Positions 1-7,687 of a stretch of DNA of 64,000 nucleotides are shown piece after piece; the stretch's first letter is position 1, and every line of letters begins with the position of its first letter. The notes below the pieces were generated by a model. It did no database searches, was not told the origin of the DNA, and saw only the letters and a list, made by a program, of their open reading frames with translations. This DNA is from Microbacterium croceum (GTDB lineage: Bacteria > Actinomycetota > Actinomycetes > Actinomycetales > Microbacteriaceae), in NCBI RefSeq assembly GCF_023091245.1, contig NZ_JAHWXN010000001.1, positions 248,001-312,000 of the forward strand, written 5' to 3'. The translations under genes and the position numbers were made by a program.

Positions 1-662
1 ATCGCGACCTTGTGGTGCGCCTCGTAGCGCTCCTTGAGTCCGCGCAGGATCGCGATCGTGTCCTCGACCGTGGGCTCGCCCACGTACACCTGCTGGAAGC
101 GGCGCTCCAGGGCGGCATCCTTCTCGATGAACTCGCGGTACTCGTTGAGCGTGGTCGCGCCGATCAGGCGCAGCTCGCCGCGGGCCAGCATCGGCTTGAG
201 CATGTTGGATGCCGCGACCGAGCCCTCCCCGCCGCCGGCGCCCATCAGCACGTGCAGCTCGTCGATGAAGGTGATGATCTGGCCCTCGGACTCGGTGATC
301 TCCTTGAGGACCTGCTTCAGTCGCTCCTCGAACTGCCCGCGGTACATCGCGCCGGCGACGAGCGCCGAGATGTCGAGCGTGATCAGCTCCTTGTCCTTGA
401 GGGACTCGGCCACGTCACCCGCGACGATGCGCTGGGCGAGGCCCTCGACGACCGCGGTCTTTCCGACGCCGGGCTCGCCGATCAGCACCGGGTTGTTCTT
501 GGTGCGCCGGGTGAGCACCTGGCTCACGCGACGGATCTCGCTGTCGCGCCCGATCACGGGGTCGAGCTTGCCCTGGCGTGCACGGTCGGTGAGGTTGATA
601 CCGAACTGCTCGAGGGCGGACTGCTGATCTTGGTTCTGCGAACTGTTCTGCGGGGTGGTCAT
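1..662 (-). CDS. clpB: ClpB-type AAA+ disaggregase, N-domain-less, 3' end cut by window
   Basis: Codes for the first 220 residues of a Hsp100 disaggregase that extracts and refolds aggregated proteins with DnaK/DnaJ/GrpE in the cytoplasm. Visible are the first AAA+ domain with Walker A GEPGVGKT (residues 62-69), Walker B IITFIDE (about 129-135) and the ClpB pore-loop region MYRGQFEER. The usual N-terminal ClpN domain of about 150 residues is absent: only some 15 Gln/Ser-rich residues precede the linker-type sequence [17 protein letters not shown]. The start is firm because a strong AGGAGG site lies 6-7 bases before the ATG and an HspR operator lies just upstream. The gene runs off the left edge, so the D2 domain is not seen and a ClpC-like identity cannot be fully excluded. 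Confidence 0.9.
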   Translation of the reverse strand, partial: MTTPQNSSQNQDQQSALEQFGINLTDRARQGKLDPVIGRDSEIRRVSQVLTRRTKNNPVLIGEPGVGKTAVVEGLAQRIVAGDVAESLKDKELITLDISALVAGAMYRGQFEERLKQVLKEITESEGQIITFIDELHVLMGAGGGEGSVAASNMLKPMLARGELRLIGATTLNEYREFIEKDAALERRFQQVYVGEPTVEDTIAILRGLKERYEAHHKVA

Positions 663-727
663 CTGTCCCTCCTGAGGAGACTCCTTCTTGCCGGATCCGT
701 CCGCGCCTCTCAGACCGAACGGTAAAA

Positions 728-748
728 GTTGAGTTCTATTGACTCAAG
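728..748. promoter_or_regulatory. HAIR operator (HspR site) upstream of clpB
   Basis: GTTGAGT, seven bases, ACTCAAG. This fits the actinobacterial HAIR consensus CTTGAGT-N7-ACTCAAG with one mismatch. It lies 66 bp before the clpB start. The HspR gene itself is at 37539-37967, and matching sites precede dnaK. Confidence 0.85.
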
Positions 749-786
749 TTTACCAGGCGACCACTCCCGCGGCAATGCCCTCCGGA

Positions 787-2001
787 TCAGCGCGCGGAGA
801 GAACCGCATCCCAGATCGCGCTTGCGACCTGGCGTTTTGTTCCCGACGACGTCGCCACCACCGTGCCGTCCGCCCCGATGACCTCGACGGCGTTCTCCGC
901 CCGCTCGAAGCCGTGCTCGGCGTCGGCGAGGTTCACCGCGAGCAGGTCGACCCCTTTGCGCTCGCGTTTGCGCCGTGCGCGCTCCCGGCGCTGCTCGGCG
1001 TCATGCAGGGTCTCCGCCGCGAACGCCACGATGGTCTGCCCGGACGGCGCTCGCCCCTCGGCGCGCGCAGCCGCGAGAGCGGCGACAACGTCCTCGTTCT
1101 CGACGAGGTCGATGCGCGTGAGCACCCCCTCGTCCTTCGTGAGCTTGTGGTCGGCGGCCTCGGCCGGCCGGTAGTCCGCGACGGCGGCGGCCATGATCAG
1201 GACGTCGGCCGTGGCGGCGGCATCCTTCATCGCTGCGGAGAGCTCGGCGGCGGTCCCGACGTCCTGCACGCGGATCGAGGGATGCAGCGCGGCAGCACGG
1301 ACGGCGTGCTCGACATGAGCGGCGACCAGCACGACCTCCGCGCCGCGTGCGGCGGCCTCCGCGGCGAGCGCGGCTCCCTGGCGCCCGCTGGAGCGGTTGC
1401 CGAGGAACCGGACCGGGTCGATCGGCTCCCTGGTTCCGCCGGCCGAGATGGCGACGCGAAGGCCGGCGAGGTCCTGCGGGGCGACGACAGCCAGCGCGGC
1501 GGCGATGATCTCCTCCGGCTCCGACATCCGTCCGGGTCCGGAGTCTCCTCCGGCGAGCTCGCCCTCGGCGGGACCGACGATGTGCACGCCGCGCGCACGG
1601 AGCGTCGCGATGTTCGCCTGGGTGGCCGGATGCTGCCACATCTCGGTGTGCATGGCGGGGGCGATCACGACCGGGGCCAGTGTGGCGAGCAGCGTCGTGC
1701 CGAGCAGGTCGCTCGCGAGCCCCGCCGTCATCGAGGCGATCGTGTTCGCGGTCGCCGGGGCGACGATCACCAGCTCCGCCGCCTGCCCGAGCGCGACGTG
1801 ACGCACCTTCGCGACGTCGTCATGCACGCTCGTGGTGACCGGATGCCGACTGATCGCCTCCCACGTGGGGAGTCCGACGAATCGCAACGCGTCCTCCGTC
1901 GGCACCACGGTCACATCGTGACCGGCCTTCGTGAGCAGGCGCACCAGGTGCACGGACTTGTAGGCGGCGATACCACCGGTGACTCCGACGACGATGTTCA
2001 C
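787..2001 (-). CDS. coaBC: Bifunctional phosphopantothenoylcysteine decarboxylase / phosphopantothenate-cysteine ligase
   Basis: Makes 4'-phosphopantetheine for coenzyme A: the CoaB half joins cysteine to 4'-phosphopantothenate and the CoaC half decarboxylates the product with FMN. The 404-residue length fits the fused enzyme. The CoaC half shows GVTGGIAAYK (7-15), the flavin-linked His of the KVRHVALG region and PAMHTEMW (116-122), the actinobacterial form of the PAMN motif. The active-site loop reads GGDSGPGRM, without the Cys of the E. coli enzyme. The CoaB half begins at SAGGTREPIDPVR (about 186) and has AAAVADYRP and the KLTK lysine motif. The GTG start gives the canonical N-terminus MNIVVGVTGG; longer in-frame extensions are not homologous. 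It is divergent from the NRDE gene, 67 bp apart. Confidence 0.93.
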   Translation of the reverse strand: MNIVVGVTGGIAAYKSVHLVRLLTKAGHDVTVVPTEDALRFVGLPTWEAISRHPVTTSVHDDVAKVRHVALGQAAELVIVAPATANTIASMTAGLASDLLGTTLLATLAPVVIAPAMHTEMWQHPATQANIATLRARGVHIVGPAEGELAGGDSGPGRMSEPEEIIAAALAVVAPQDLAGLRVAISAGGTREPIDPVRFLGNRSSGRQGAALAAEAAARGAEVVLVAAHVEHAVRAAALHPSIRVQDVGTAAELSAAMKDAAATADVLIMAAAVADYRPAEAADHKLTKDEGVLTRIDLVENEDVVAALAAARAEGRAPSGQTIVAFAAETLHDAEQRRERARRKRERKGVDLLAVNLADAEHGFERAENAVEVIGADGTVVATSSGTKRQVASAIWDAVLSAR

Positions 2002-2055
2002 ATTCCGATTCTGCCGCAGCGGGGCCGCGCCGGGGCCGGCGCCTGTGCGCGCTTC

Positions 2056-2061
2056 TAGACT
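2056..2061 (+). promoter_or_regulatory. Possible -10 element for a leaderless NRDE transcript
   Basis: TAGACT ends 7 bases before the GTG start at 2069, the spacing expected when transcription starts at the start codon. No ribosome binding site is visible between them. Confidence 0.4.
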
Positions 2062-2068
2062 GAGACGC

Positions 2069-2788
2069 GTGTGCACAGTCGTGATCGATGTCGAGGATGC
2101 GCGATCCGCCCGACTGCTCGCCGTCCGCGACGAGGACCCGCAGCGCGAGTGGGACGGACTCGGCCCGTGGTGGCCGGAGCGGTACCCCGGCGTCACCGGC
2201 ATCCGCGACCGGCGCGCGGGCGGCGCCTGGCTCGCCGTGAACGCCGCAGAGCGCCGGCTGGCCGTGCTGCTCAACCGCGCCGACGTGGGAGGCCTGACCG
2301 AGGACCGCGCCGTCTCCCGCGGATCGCTCGCCCTCGAGTCGGTCGTGGGACGCTCGCCCGAGGGGCCGCTGCCGATGCACGGCTTCAACCTGCTCGAGGT
2401 GCGACCGGAGGGTGCCAGGGTGCTGTCGTGGGACGGCATGACACTGCGCGAGACGCCGATCGACGCGGGCACCCACATGATCGCGCACGACGATCTGGAT
2501 GACGATGCGACGCCGCGCATCCACGCCTGGCTGCCCCACTTCCGTGCGCTCGGCCCCGCTGCCGCGAGCGCCGCGTGGGCGGAGGAATGGATCGCGCTGC
2601 TGGCCGAGACCACCGCCCTCTCCCCCGAGGACGACAGGGCGATCATCCGCGACAACCGTCCGCACGGCTACCCCACCCAGTCGCTGCTTTACTGCGTGGC
2701 ATCCGTCACCGCGACGGGCGTCGAGGTGCACGACCGCGCGCTGCCCTCACCCGCGCACTGGAGTGCGGACACCGGCACGACTGCGTAG
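2069..2788 (+). CDS. NRDE (TANGO2-like) family protein
   Basis: 239-residue protein of the NRDE/TANGO2 family, an Ntn-hydrolase-like fold of uncertain biochemical role. The start is the GTG that places Cys at position 2 (MCTVVIDVED); members of this family start with Met-Cys and the Cys is thought to act as the exposed nucleophile. A longer ORF exists but would bury this Cys. The family's usual NRDE word is replaced here by VRDEDPQREWD near residues 20-30, and NAAERRLAVLLNR follows, as in other members. It is divergent from coaBC with a short spacer. The substrate is unknown. Confidence 0.7.
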   Translation: MCTVVIDVEDARSARLLAVRDEDPQREWDGLGPWWPERYPGVTGIRDRRAGGAWLAVNAAERRLAVLLNRADVGGLTEDRAVSRGSLALESVVGRSPEGPLPMHGFNLLEVRPEGARVLSWDGMTLRETPIDAGTHMIAHDDLDDDATPRIHAWLPHFRALGPAAASAAWAEEWIALLAETTALSPEDDRAIIRDNRPHGYPTQSLLYCVASVTATGVEVHDRALPSPAHWSADTGTTA

Positions 2789-2844
2789 TCATCCTCGCGT
2801 TCCCGTCCGTCTACGATGGAAGTTCCGGACGGAAGAGGGAGACC

Positions 2845-3852
2845 ATGCCGCCCAGATCTCGCGGAGTGACGAGCATCGACGTCGCCAAGGCCGCAGGCGT
2901 GTCGCAGACGACCGTGTCTCGCATCGTCAACGGCCACGAGGGGGTCTCCGAGCGGGTCCGCACCAAGGTCGAGAACGCCATCCAGCAGCTGGGGTATCGT
3001 CCGAACCTCAGCGCGCGCAGCCTGGTCACCAGCCGCACCCACACGATCGGCGTCGTGCTCGGCGACCCGCGCAACAGCTACTACGCGGAACTGCTGCACA
3101 CGATCAGCGACGAGCTCACCCGCGCCGGATACCGCGCGCTCATCCTCAGCGGACGCGCCGACACCACGGAGGACCTGGCCAGGACGCTCTGGGAGACGAA
3201 CGTCGATGCGGTCATCCTGACGACCACCCTGCTGCCGGCGGATGACGAGGGGCGCATCGTCTCGCTGGGCGTCCCCTCGGTCACGATGGGTCCGGGCACC
3301 GCACCGGAGACCGCGACGATCTCGCCGGACAACCTCGAAGGCGGCCGGATCGCCGGGCGCCATCTGGTCTCGCTCGGACACCGACGCATCGGGGTGATCG
3401 CCGGCCCGCTGGGCGCGACCTCGGTGCGCGACCGCCACGACGGCTTCCTGCAGGAGCTGGCCGCCGCCGATGTCGCCTTCGACGACGATCTGCTCGAGGT
3501 CGCGGACCTCGACTACACCCGCGCCTTCGAGGCGGCCACCCGCCTGCTGCAGCGCGCCGACCCGCCCACCGCGCTCTTCTGCCACAACGACCTCGTCGCC
3601 TTCGGCGCGCTGAACGCCGCGAAGGCGCTGGGCGTCGCGGTGCCGGAGGACGTGTCGATCCTGGGCTTCGATGACGTGGCGATGTCGTCGTGGGAGGCGT
3701 TCGACCTCACGACGGTGCGCCAGCCCATCCTCGAGATGGCACGGGGAGCGGTCGAGATGACGCTGGCCCTGCTCGATGAGCCGGAGCAGGAGCGGGCACA
3801 CCTGGTGCTGCCGTGCACCCTGGTCGAGCGCTCGACGACCCGCGCGCTCTGA
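2845..3852 (+). CDS. LacI-family transcriptional regulator
   Basis: 335 residues. The N-terminal LacI helix-turn-helix IDVAKAAGVSQTTVSRIVNG (about 10-30) is followed by the hinge-helix region NLSARSLVTSRT and a periplasmic-binding-protein-like effector domain with HNDLVAFGALNAAKALGVAVPEDVSILGFDD-type sequence. It therefore binds an operator and probably a sugar. GGAAGAGGGAGACC before the ATG supports the start; an upstream TACGAT at 2811 could be its -10. It lies alone: the NRDE gene precedes it and the GlxA gene is convergent, 1 bp away. No obvious target is adjacent, so the effector cannot be guessed. Confidence 0.9.
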   Translation: MPPRSRGVTSIDVAKAAGVSQTTVSRIVNGHEGVSERVRTKVENAIQQLGYRPNLSARSLVTSRTHTIGVVLGDPRNSYYAELLHTISDELTRAGYRALILSGRADTTEDLARTLWETNVDAVILTTTLLPADDEGRIVSLGVPSVTMGPGTAPETATISPDNLEGGRIAGRHLVSLGHRRIGVIAGPLGATSVRDRHDGFLQELAAADVAFDDDLLEVADLDYTRAFEAATRLLQRADPPTALFCHNDLVAFGALNAAKALGVAVPEDVSILGFDDVAMSSWEAFDLTTVRQPILEMARGAVEMTLALLDEPEQERAHLVLPCTLVERSTTRAL

Positions 3853-3853
3853 A

Positions 3854-4819
3854 TCAGGCGGCTGACTCCTCCGCGCACGAGAAGCGCGCGCGGTAGGCCG
3901 TGGGCGTGAGGCCGAGCACGCGACCGAAGTTCTGTCGCAGCACGGCCGCCGAGCCGAAGCCGCACTCGTCGGCGATCTGCTCCAGCGCCATGTCGGTGCG
4001 CTCCAGCAGCCGCTGGGCGTGGATGATGCGCTGGCGTGCGAGCCACGCGGCCGGGGTCGCGCCGTACTCCGCCTTGAACCGACGCGCGAAGGTGCGCGGC
4101 GACATCAGCGCCCTGGCGGCGAGCTGATCGACGCCGAGGTCATCGCGCAGATGCGCCACCGCCCAGTCGGCCACAGTCGCGAGCGAACCGCTCGGCACCA
4201 CCGGGATGGGGCGATCGATGAACTGCGCCTGGCCGCCGTCGCGTTGCGGAGGAACGACCATGCGCCGGGCGATGCGGTTGGTGATCTCGGCGCCCAGCTC
4301 CTGCCGGAGCAGGTGGAGGCAGGCGTCGATGCCGGCGGCGGTGCCGGCGCTGGTGATGATCTTGTCGTCCTGCACGAACAGCACGTCCGCGTCGATGTCG
4401 ATCTGCGGGTACATCTGCGCCATGACGTCGGAGTACATCCAGTGCGTGGTCGCCCGGCGTCCGTCGAGCACCCCCGCGGCGGCCAGGATGAACGACCCGC
4501 TGCACACGCTCATGACCCACGCGCCGCGGGCCACGGCATCACGGGCGACGTCGAGCAGCAGCGGGTCGATGCGGTCCCAGTAGGCGCGCGGGAGCGGGCA
4601 GAACACGACCAGGTCGGCCTCAGCGGCGAAGGAGAGGTCGTGCTCCACATTCACTGAGAAGCCCATCTTGGACTCGACGACGCCGGGGTGTGGCGCCACG
4701 ATGCGGAAGTCGAAGTTCGGCACCCCGTCATCCGAACGGTCGAGCCCGAAGGCCTCGCAGGCCACTCCGAACTCGAACGGGGCGAACCCGTCCTGGATGA
4801 TGCAGGCGACCGTCTTCAT
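3854..4819 (-). CDS. GlxA family regulator (DJ-1/PfpI domain plus AraC helix-turn-helix)
   Basis: 321-residue transcription factor. Residues 1-170 form a DJ-1/PfpI-like domain with the nucleophile-elbow region WVMSVCSGSFILAAAGVLDG, where family members carry a conserved Cys. The C-terminal 100 residues form a double AraC helix-turn-helix with MSPRTFARRFKAEYGATPAAWL and LEQIADECGFGSAAVLRQNFGRVLGLTPTAYR. Members act as DNA-binding activators or repressors of amine or nitrogen-compound catabolism; the ligand here is unknown. It is divergent from a small membrane ORF and a broken LysE exporter gene, which might once have been its targets (inference). Confidence 0.88.
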   Translation of the reverse strand: MKTVACIIQDGFAPFEFGVACEAFGLDRSDDGVPNFDFRIVAPHPGVVESKMGFSVNVEHDLSFAAEADLVVFCPLPRAYWDRIDPLLLDVARDAVARGAWVMSVCSGSFILAAAGVLDGRRATTHWMYSDVMAQMYPQIDIDADVLFVQDDKIITSAGTAAGIDACLHLLRQELGAEITNRIARRMVVPPQRDGGQAQFIDRPIPVVPSGSLATVADWAVAHLRDDLGVDQLAARALMSPRTFARRFKAEYGATPAAWLARQRIIHAQRLLERTDMALEQIADECGFGSAAVLRQNFGRVLGLTPTAYRARFSCAEESAA

Positions 4820-4906
4820 GCGCGCTCCCGTGGTTGGCAGTTTTCACACGAAGGCAGTCATTTCTGCCACTCGTGGCCGATCGACATCGATCGTAGCGTT
4901 TCTGCC

Positions 4907-5041
4907 ATGATACTCCTCATCGCACTCGCCGCCCTCGCGATCTGGGCCGTCATCACCACCGTCGTGGAGGTTCGTCGTGACGGCTACCGAGCCACCCCCA
5001 CGGACTGGAGCAGGGTCGCCGACCATGGTCCCTCGGTGTAG
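4907..5041 (+). CDS. Small single-span membrane protein, unknown
   Basis: 44-residue ORF. The first 20 residues form one hydrophobic helix (ILLIALAALAIWAVITTVV), followed by a polar tail with VRRDGYRATPTDWSRVADH. Short proteins of this form are familiar in Microbacteriaceae, but their role is not known. It sits between the divergent glxA-type gene and a LysE remnant, and its frame runs through its TAG stop straight into the remnant. It is small enough that coding status rests on the sensible helix-plus-charged-tail pattern and the ATG. Confidence 0.5.
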   Translation: MILLIALAALAIWAVITTVVEVRRDGYRATPTDWSRVADHGPSV

Positions 5042-5533
5042 CGTCTGGGCACGCTGCCGGCAGTGCTGGCCGTGGCCTTCGGCGTCGGCGCGATCGTCGC
5101 CTCATCCGTCGCCGCCTTCACCGTCATCAAGATCGTGGGCGCGGCCTACCTCGTGTGGCTCGGCGTCCAGGCGATCCGTCACCGCCACGATCACCGGTCC
5201 GCGACGGCACAGGTTCCGGCCTCCGCCGGCACGCTCCTGCGTCAGGGCTTCATCGTCGGCGTCACGAATCCCAAGACCATCGCGTTCTTCGTCGCGGTCC
5301 TCCCCCAGTTCGTCGCCCCGTCGGCGGGTCCGGTCTGGGCGCAGCTCCTGCTGCTCGGCGTGATCTTCCCCGCCCTCGCGATGGTCTGCGACAGCGCGTG
5401 GGCTCTCGCCGCCGGCACGGCCCGCACCTGGTTCGCGCGATCGCCGCGGCGCATGTCGACGTTGTCCGGCACCGGAGGGGTCATGATGATCGGACTCGGA
5501 GGCACATTGGCGTTCACCGGCACGAAGAGCTGA
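5042..5533 (+). pseudogene. LysE/RhtB-family exporter, N-terminally truncated
   Basis: The reading frame matches the middle and end of an amino-acid exporter of the LysE/RhtB family: the FTVIKIVGAAYLVWLGVQAIR region, GFIVGVTNPKTIAFFVAVLPQF and the closing helices. The family is usually 200-210 residues and begins with a first helix carrying a TPGP motif. Here that helix and roughly 45 residues are missing, and the frame instead enters from the TAG stop of the small ORF at 4907-5041. A GTG at 5063 could still allow a 156-residue product, but without helix 1 and its conserved motif it is unlikely to transport. I read it as a deletion remnant. Confidence 0.6.
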
Positions 5534-5573
5534 CAGCCGCCGTCCGCTCCGCGGCGAGACTACGCTCGACCTC

Positions 5574-6098
5574 ATGAGCGAGCCGCAGCACCCCCCTGTT
5601 CCGCCATCCGTGCAGCCGCTCCCGGCTCAGCCCCAGTACCCCGCGTCCGGGCAGCTGCCGGCGGCCGCCCGCTACCCGACAGCTCCGCAGTACCCGACCT
5701 CGACTCCGCGCCCCGCCTCTCCGCAGTACCCGACCTCTCCGCAGTACCCGGCCGCGGCTCAGCACCCTGCTGCCCCTGCCGCCTCCGCACCGCGCACGAG
5801 CAACGCGCTCGGCCGCGTCGCGCTGATCGTCGCACTGCTCTCCGCGGGGATGCGACTGCTGACCTCGCTGCTCTATCCGCTCGTCTATCCGGGCGCCGAC
5901 TGGACGATCGCCGTCTTCACCGCGGGGTCCACCGGAATCGCCCTCCTCGGGTACATCACGGCGCTCGTGCTCGGCGTGATCGCCGCTCGTCGCCCAGGGC
6001 CGCACCTCTGGGCAGGCATCGCGATCGGACTCTCCGCGGCGTACCTCATCACGCTCGCGATCGAGTGGGCCTCGTCGATGCTCTACCGCTTCCTGTAG
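5574..6098 (+). CDS. Pro-rich membrane protein, unknown (DUF4190-like layout)
   Basis: 174 residues. Residues 1-75 are disordered and rich in Pro, Gln, Tyr and Ala, with the word QYP repeated six times, often as PQYPTS or PQYPAA. The rest has about three membrane helices (near 80-100, 108-135 and 140-165), one containing a TGIALLGYITALVLGVIAARR pattern typical of small actinobacterial membrane proteins with proline-rich cytoplasmic heads. TACGCT ends 7 bases before the ATG, so the transcript may be leaderless. No enzymatic motif is present; function unknown. Confidence 0.7.
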   Translation: MSEPQHPPVPPSVQPLPAQPQYPASGQLPAAARYPTAPQYPTSTPRPASPQYPTSPQYPAAAQHPAAPAASAPRTSNALGRVALIVALLSAGMRLLTSLLYPLVYPGADWTIAVFTAGSTGIALLGYITALVLGVIAARRPGPHLWAGIAIGLSAAYLITLAIEWASSMLYRFL

Positions 6099-6162
6099 AG
6101 CCCCGGCACGACGCTCAGCGCGCCACGCGTCTCGAAGCCGATCGACGATCTCGAGTTCGACA

Positions 6163-6190
6163 TCTGCCCCCCCCTGAGATGGGGGGCAGA
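6163..6190. promoter_or_regulatory. Inverted repeat with C6/G6 arms upstream of a small membrane gene
   Basis: Perfect 10-bp arms TCTGCCCCCC and GGGGGGCAGA around an 8-base loop. It lies 20 bp before a possible -10 (TACGTT, 6211-6216) and 57 bp before the ATG at 6248, so it would cover the -35 region. Operator or stem-loop; the binding factor is unknown. Confidence 0.45.
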
Positions 6191-6247
6191 CCGGCTCCGT
6201 ACGTCGCCAGTACGTTGAAAGCTCACAACACCAACGGAGAGTAAGTC

Positions 6248-6406
6248 ATGTACGCCACGCTTTTCAGCTGGTCCGGACTGATCATCACGCTGCTCGCTGT
6301 CCTCGCCATCCTCGCGATCATCTTCTTCATCGTGCGAGCGATCGTTCGCTTCATCCAGCGGCGACGACAGCGGCGCTCAGACGCCACGCTTCCCGGGGAC
6401 CTCTGA
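6248..6406 (+). CDS. 52-residue membrane protein, unknown
   Basis: A short ORF coding for one strongly hydrophobic helix (LIITLLAVLAILAIIFFIVRAIV, about residues 11-33) and a basic tail (RFIQRRRQRRSD). The GGAGAG site 5 bases before the ATG and the dedicated upstream inverted repeat and promoter-like TACGTT support it as a real gene. It resembles small stress-type membrane peptides in layout only; no family is recognised. The two flanking genes point elsewhere (unknown Pro-rich protein upstream, convergent glycosyltransferase downstream). Confidence 0.6.
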   Translation: MYATLFSWSGLIITLLAVLAILAIIFFIVRAIVRFIQRRRQRRSDATLPGDL

Positions 6407-6445
6407 GCCGAGGCGATCCCACCGCGGGGAACGAATGCGGGAGTG

Positions 6446-7687
6446 TCAGCGCGAAGCCGCGAGCGCCCGCTCGTAGACCTCGACCATCGCCGCGGTGCGC
6501 GACGACTGACGGAAGCCCTCGACCACCGCGGGCACCGGCGTCGGCGCGGTTCCTGCGGCGATGTCGGTCGCGGCCTCGCGCAGCGTGTGCGCGAGGGCTG
6601 CGATCCGCTGCGCCTCCTGCTCACGCGACCCCGGCGCGGCGGACGACTCCGCCACCGCCCACAGACCGCCGCCGAGCTCGGCGGCGATATCGGGGTCGCA
6701 GATGACGGATGGGGTGCCGAGGGTCGCCGCCTCGAACGGTGTCATGCCCTGCGTCTCGAAACCGATCGAGGTCTGCACGAGCGCATCGGCGGCGGCGATG
6801 CGCGCCAGCGTCTGCGGGTAGGTGAGCCGTCCAGAGAACCGCACGTGCGCGTGGTCGGCGACGATCTTCTCCGCCGCGGCACGCTGCGCTCCGCCGCCGA
6901 TGATCTCCAGGTCGGCATCCACCCCCGACGCCACGAACGCCTCGAGGAACGGGAGCAGCCGCTTCTCCGGACTCATCCGCCCGAGCCACACGAAGCGCGG
7001 ACGACCGGGCTCGCGCTCGGCCGGAGCCGCCGCGAGCGTGGCATCGCGCACCTCATCGTCGATGCCGTTCCAGATGACGTCGACGGACGTGAACACACCG
7101 TGCTCCTCGAGCCGACGCGCGAAGTGGGTCGAGGGTGCCGTGACCGCCGAAGCGCCCGCCGCGAGGCCGCGCAGGAACGCCCAGCCATCGGCGCCCCGGA
7201 CCGGAGCGCCGATGCCGCGCAGGGCCGCGCGCCGCCAGGTGTTGAGCACCGCGAGCACCGGCTTGTGCAGCGGTGTGACCGCCGCGATACCGACGTCGAC
7301 ACGGTTGTGCATCGTTTGCACGACGGGGATGCCGTGACGCGCGGCATACCGGTGGCCGATATAGGCGCCCCAGAAGTCCGCCTGCACGTGCACGATGTCG
7401 ACCGGCGGACGGTGCGTCATCGCCCGGTCGAGGAAGCGGTCGGTCGCGCGGCCCGGCCAGCTCATCGAGTACTCGCGGTCGGTCGTGATCGGCACCGACG
7501 GCAGGTCGATGTTCCCGGCCGGTCGCTCCGACGGCGCGGCCGCACGAGGCCCGTGCATCTTCGGCGCCACGACGGTCACGGTGTGGCCGGCACGCTCGAG
7601 GAACTCCCGCTGCAGCCGCATCGACACCTGCGCCCCGCCGAGCGAGTCGAGGTGCTGATCGCCGAAGAAGACGATGTGCATCGTCAC
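6446..7687 (-). CDS. GT4-family glycosyltransferase
   Basis: 413-residue GT-B fold glycosyltransferase. N-terminal acceptor domain has GDQHLDSLGGAQVSMRLQREFLERAGHTVTVVAP. The C-terminal donor domain has the GT4 signatures VWLGRMSPEKRLLPFLEAF, IIGGG and SIGFETQGMTPFEAATLGTPSVICD, with the catalytic-site E of E-x7-E in context. It likely transfers a sugar from a nucleotide donor to a lipid or glycan at the cytoplasmic face of the membrane. Its GTG start overlaps the stop of the preceding glycosyltransferase by 4 bases (GTGA), so the two are translated together; an ATG two codons later is also possible. Confidence 0.88.
   Translation of the reverse strand: MTMHIVFFGDQHLDSLGGAQVSMRLQREFLERAGHTVTVVAPKMHGPRAAAPSERPAGNIDLPSVPITTDREYSMSWPGRATDRFLDRAMTHRPPVDIVHVQADFWGAYIGHRYAARHGIPVVQTMHNRVDVGIAAVTPLHKPVLAVLNTWRRAALRGIGAPVRGADGWAFLRGLAAGASAVTAPSTHFARRLEEHGVFTSVDVIWNGIDDEVRDATLAAAPAEREPGRPRFVWLGRMSPEKRLLPFLEAFVASGVDADLEIIGGGAQRAAAEKIVADHAHVRFSGRLTYPQTLARIAAADALVQTSIGFETQGMTPFEAATLGTPSVICDPDIAAELGGGLWAVAESSAAPGSREQEAQRIAALAHTLREAATDIAAGTAPTPVPAVVEGFRQSSRTAAMVEVYERALAASR

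Noticed and set aside
739..2058. 439-codon plus-strand ORF
   Set aside because: Antisense of coaBC, whose motifs are unmistakable.
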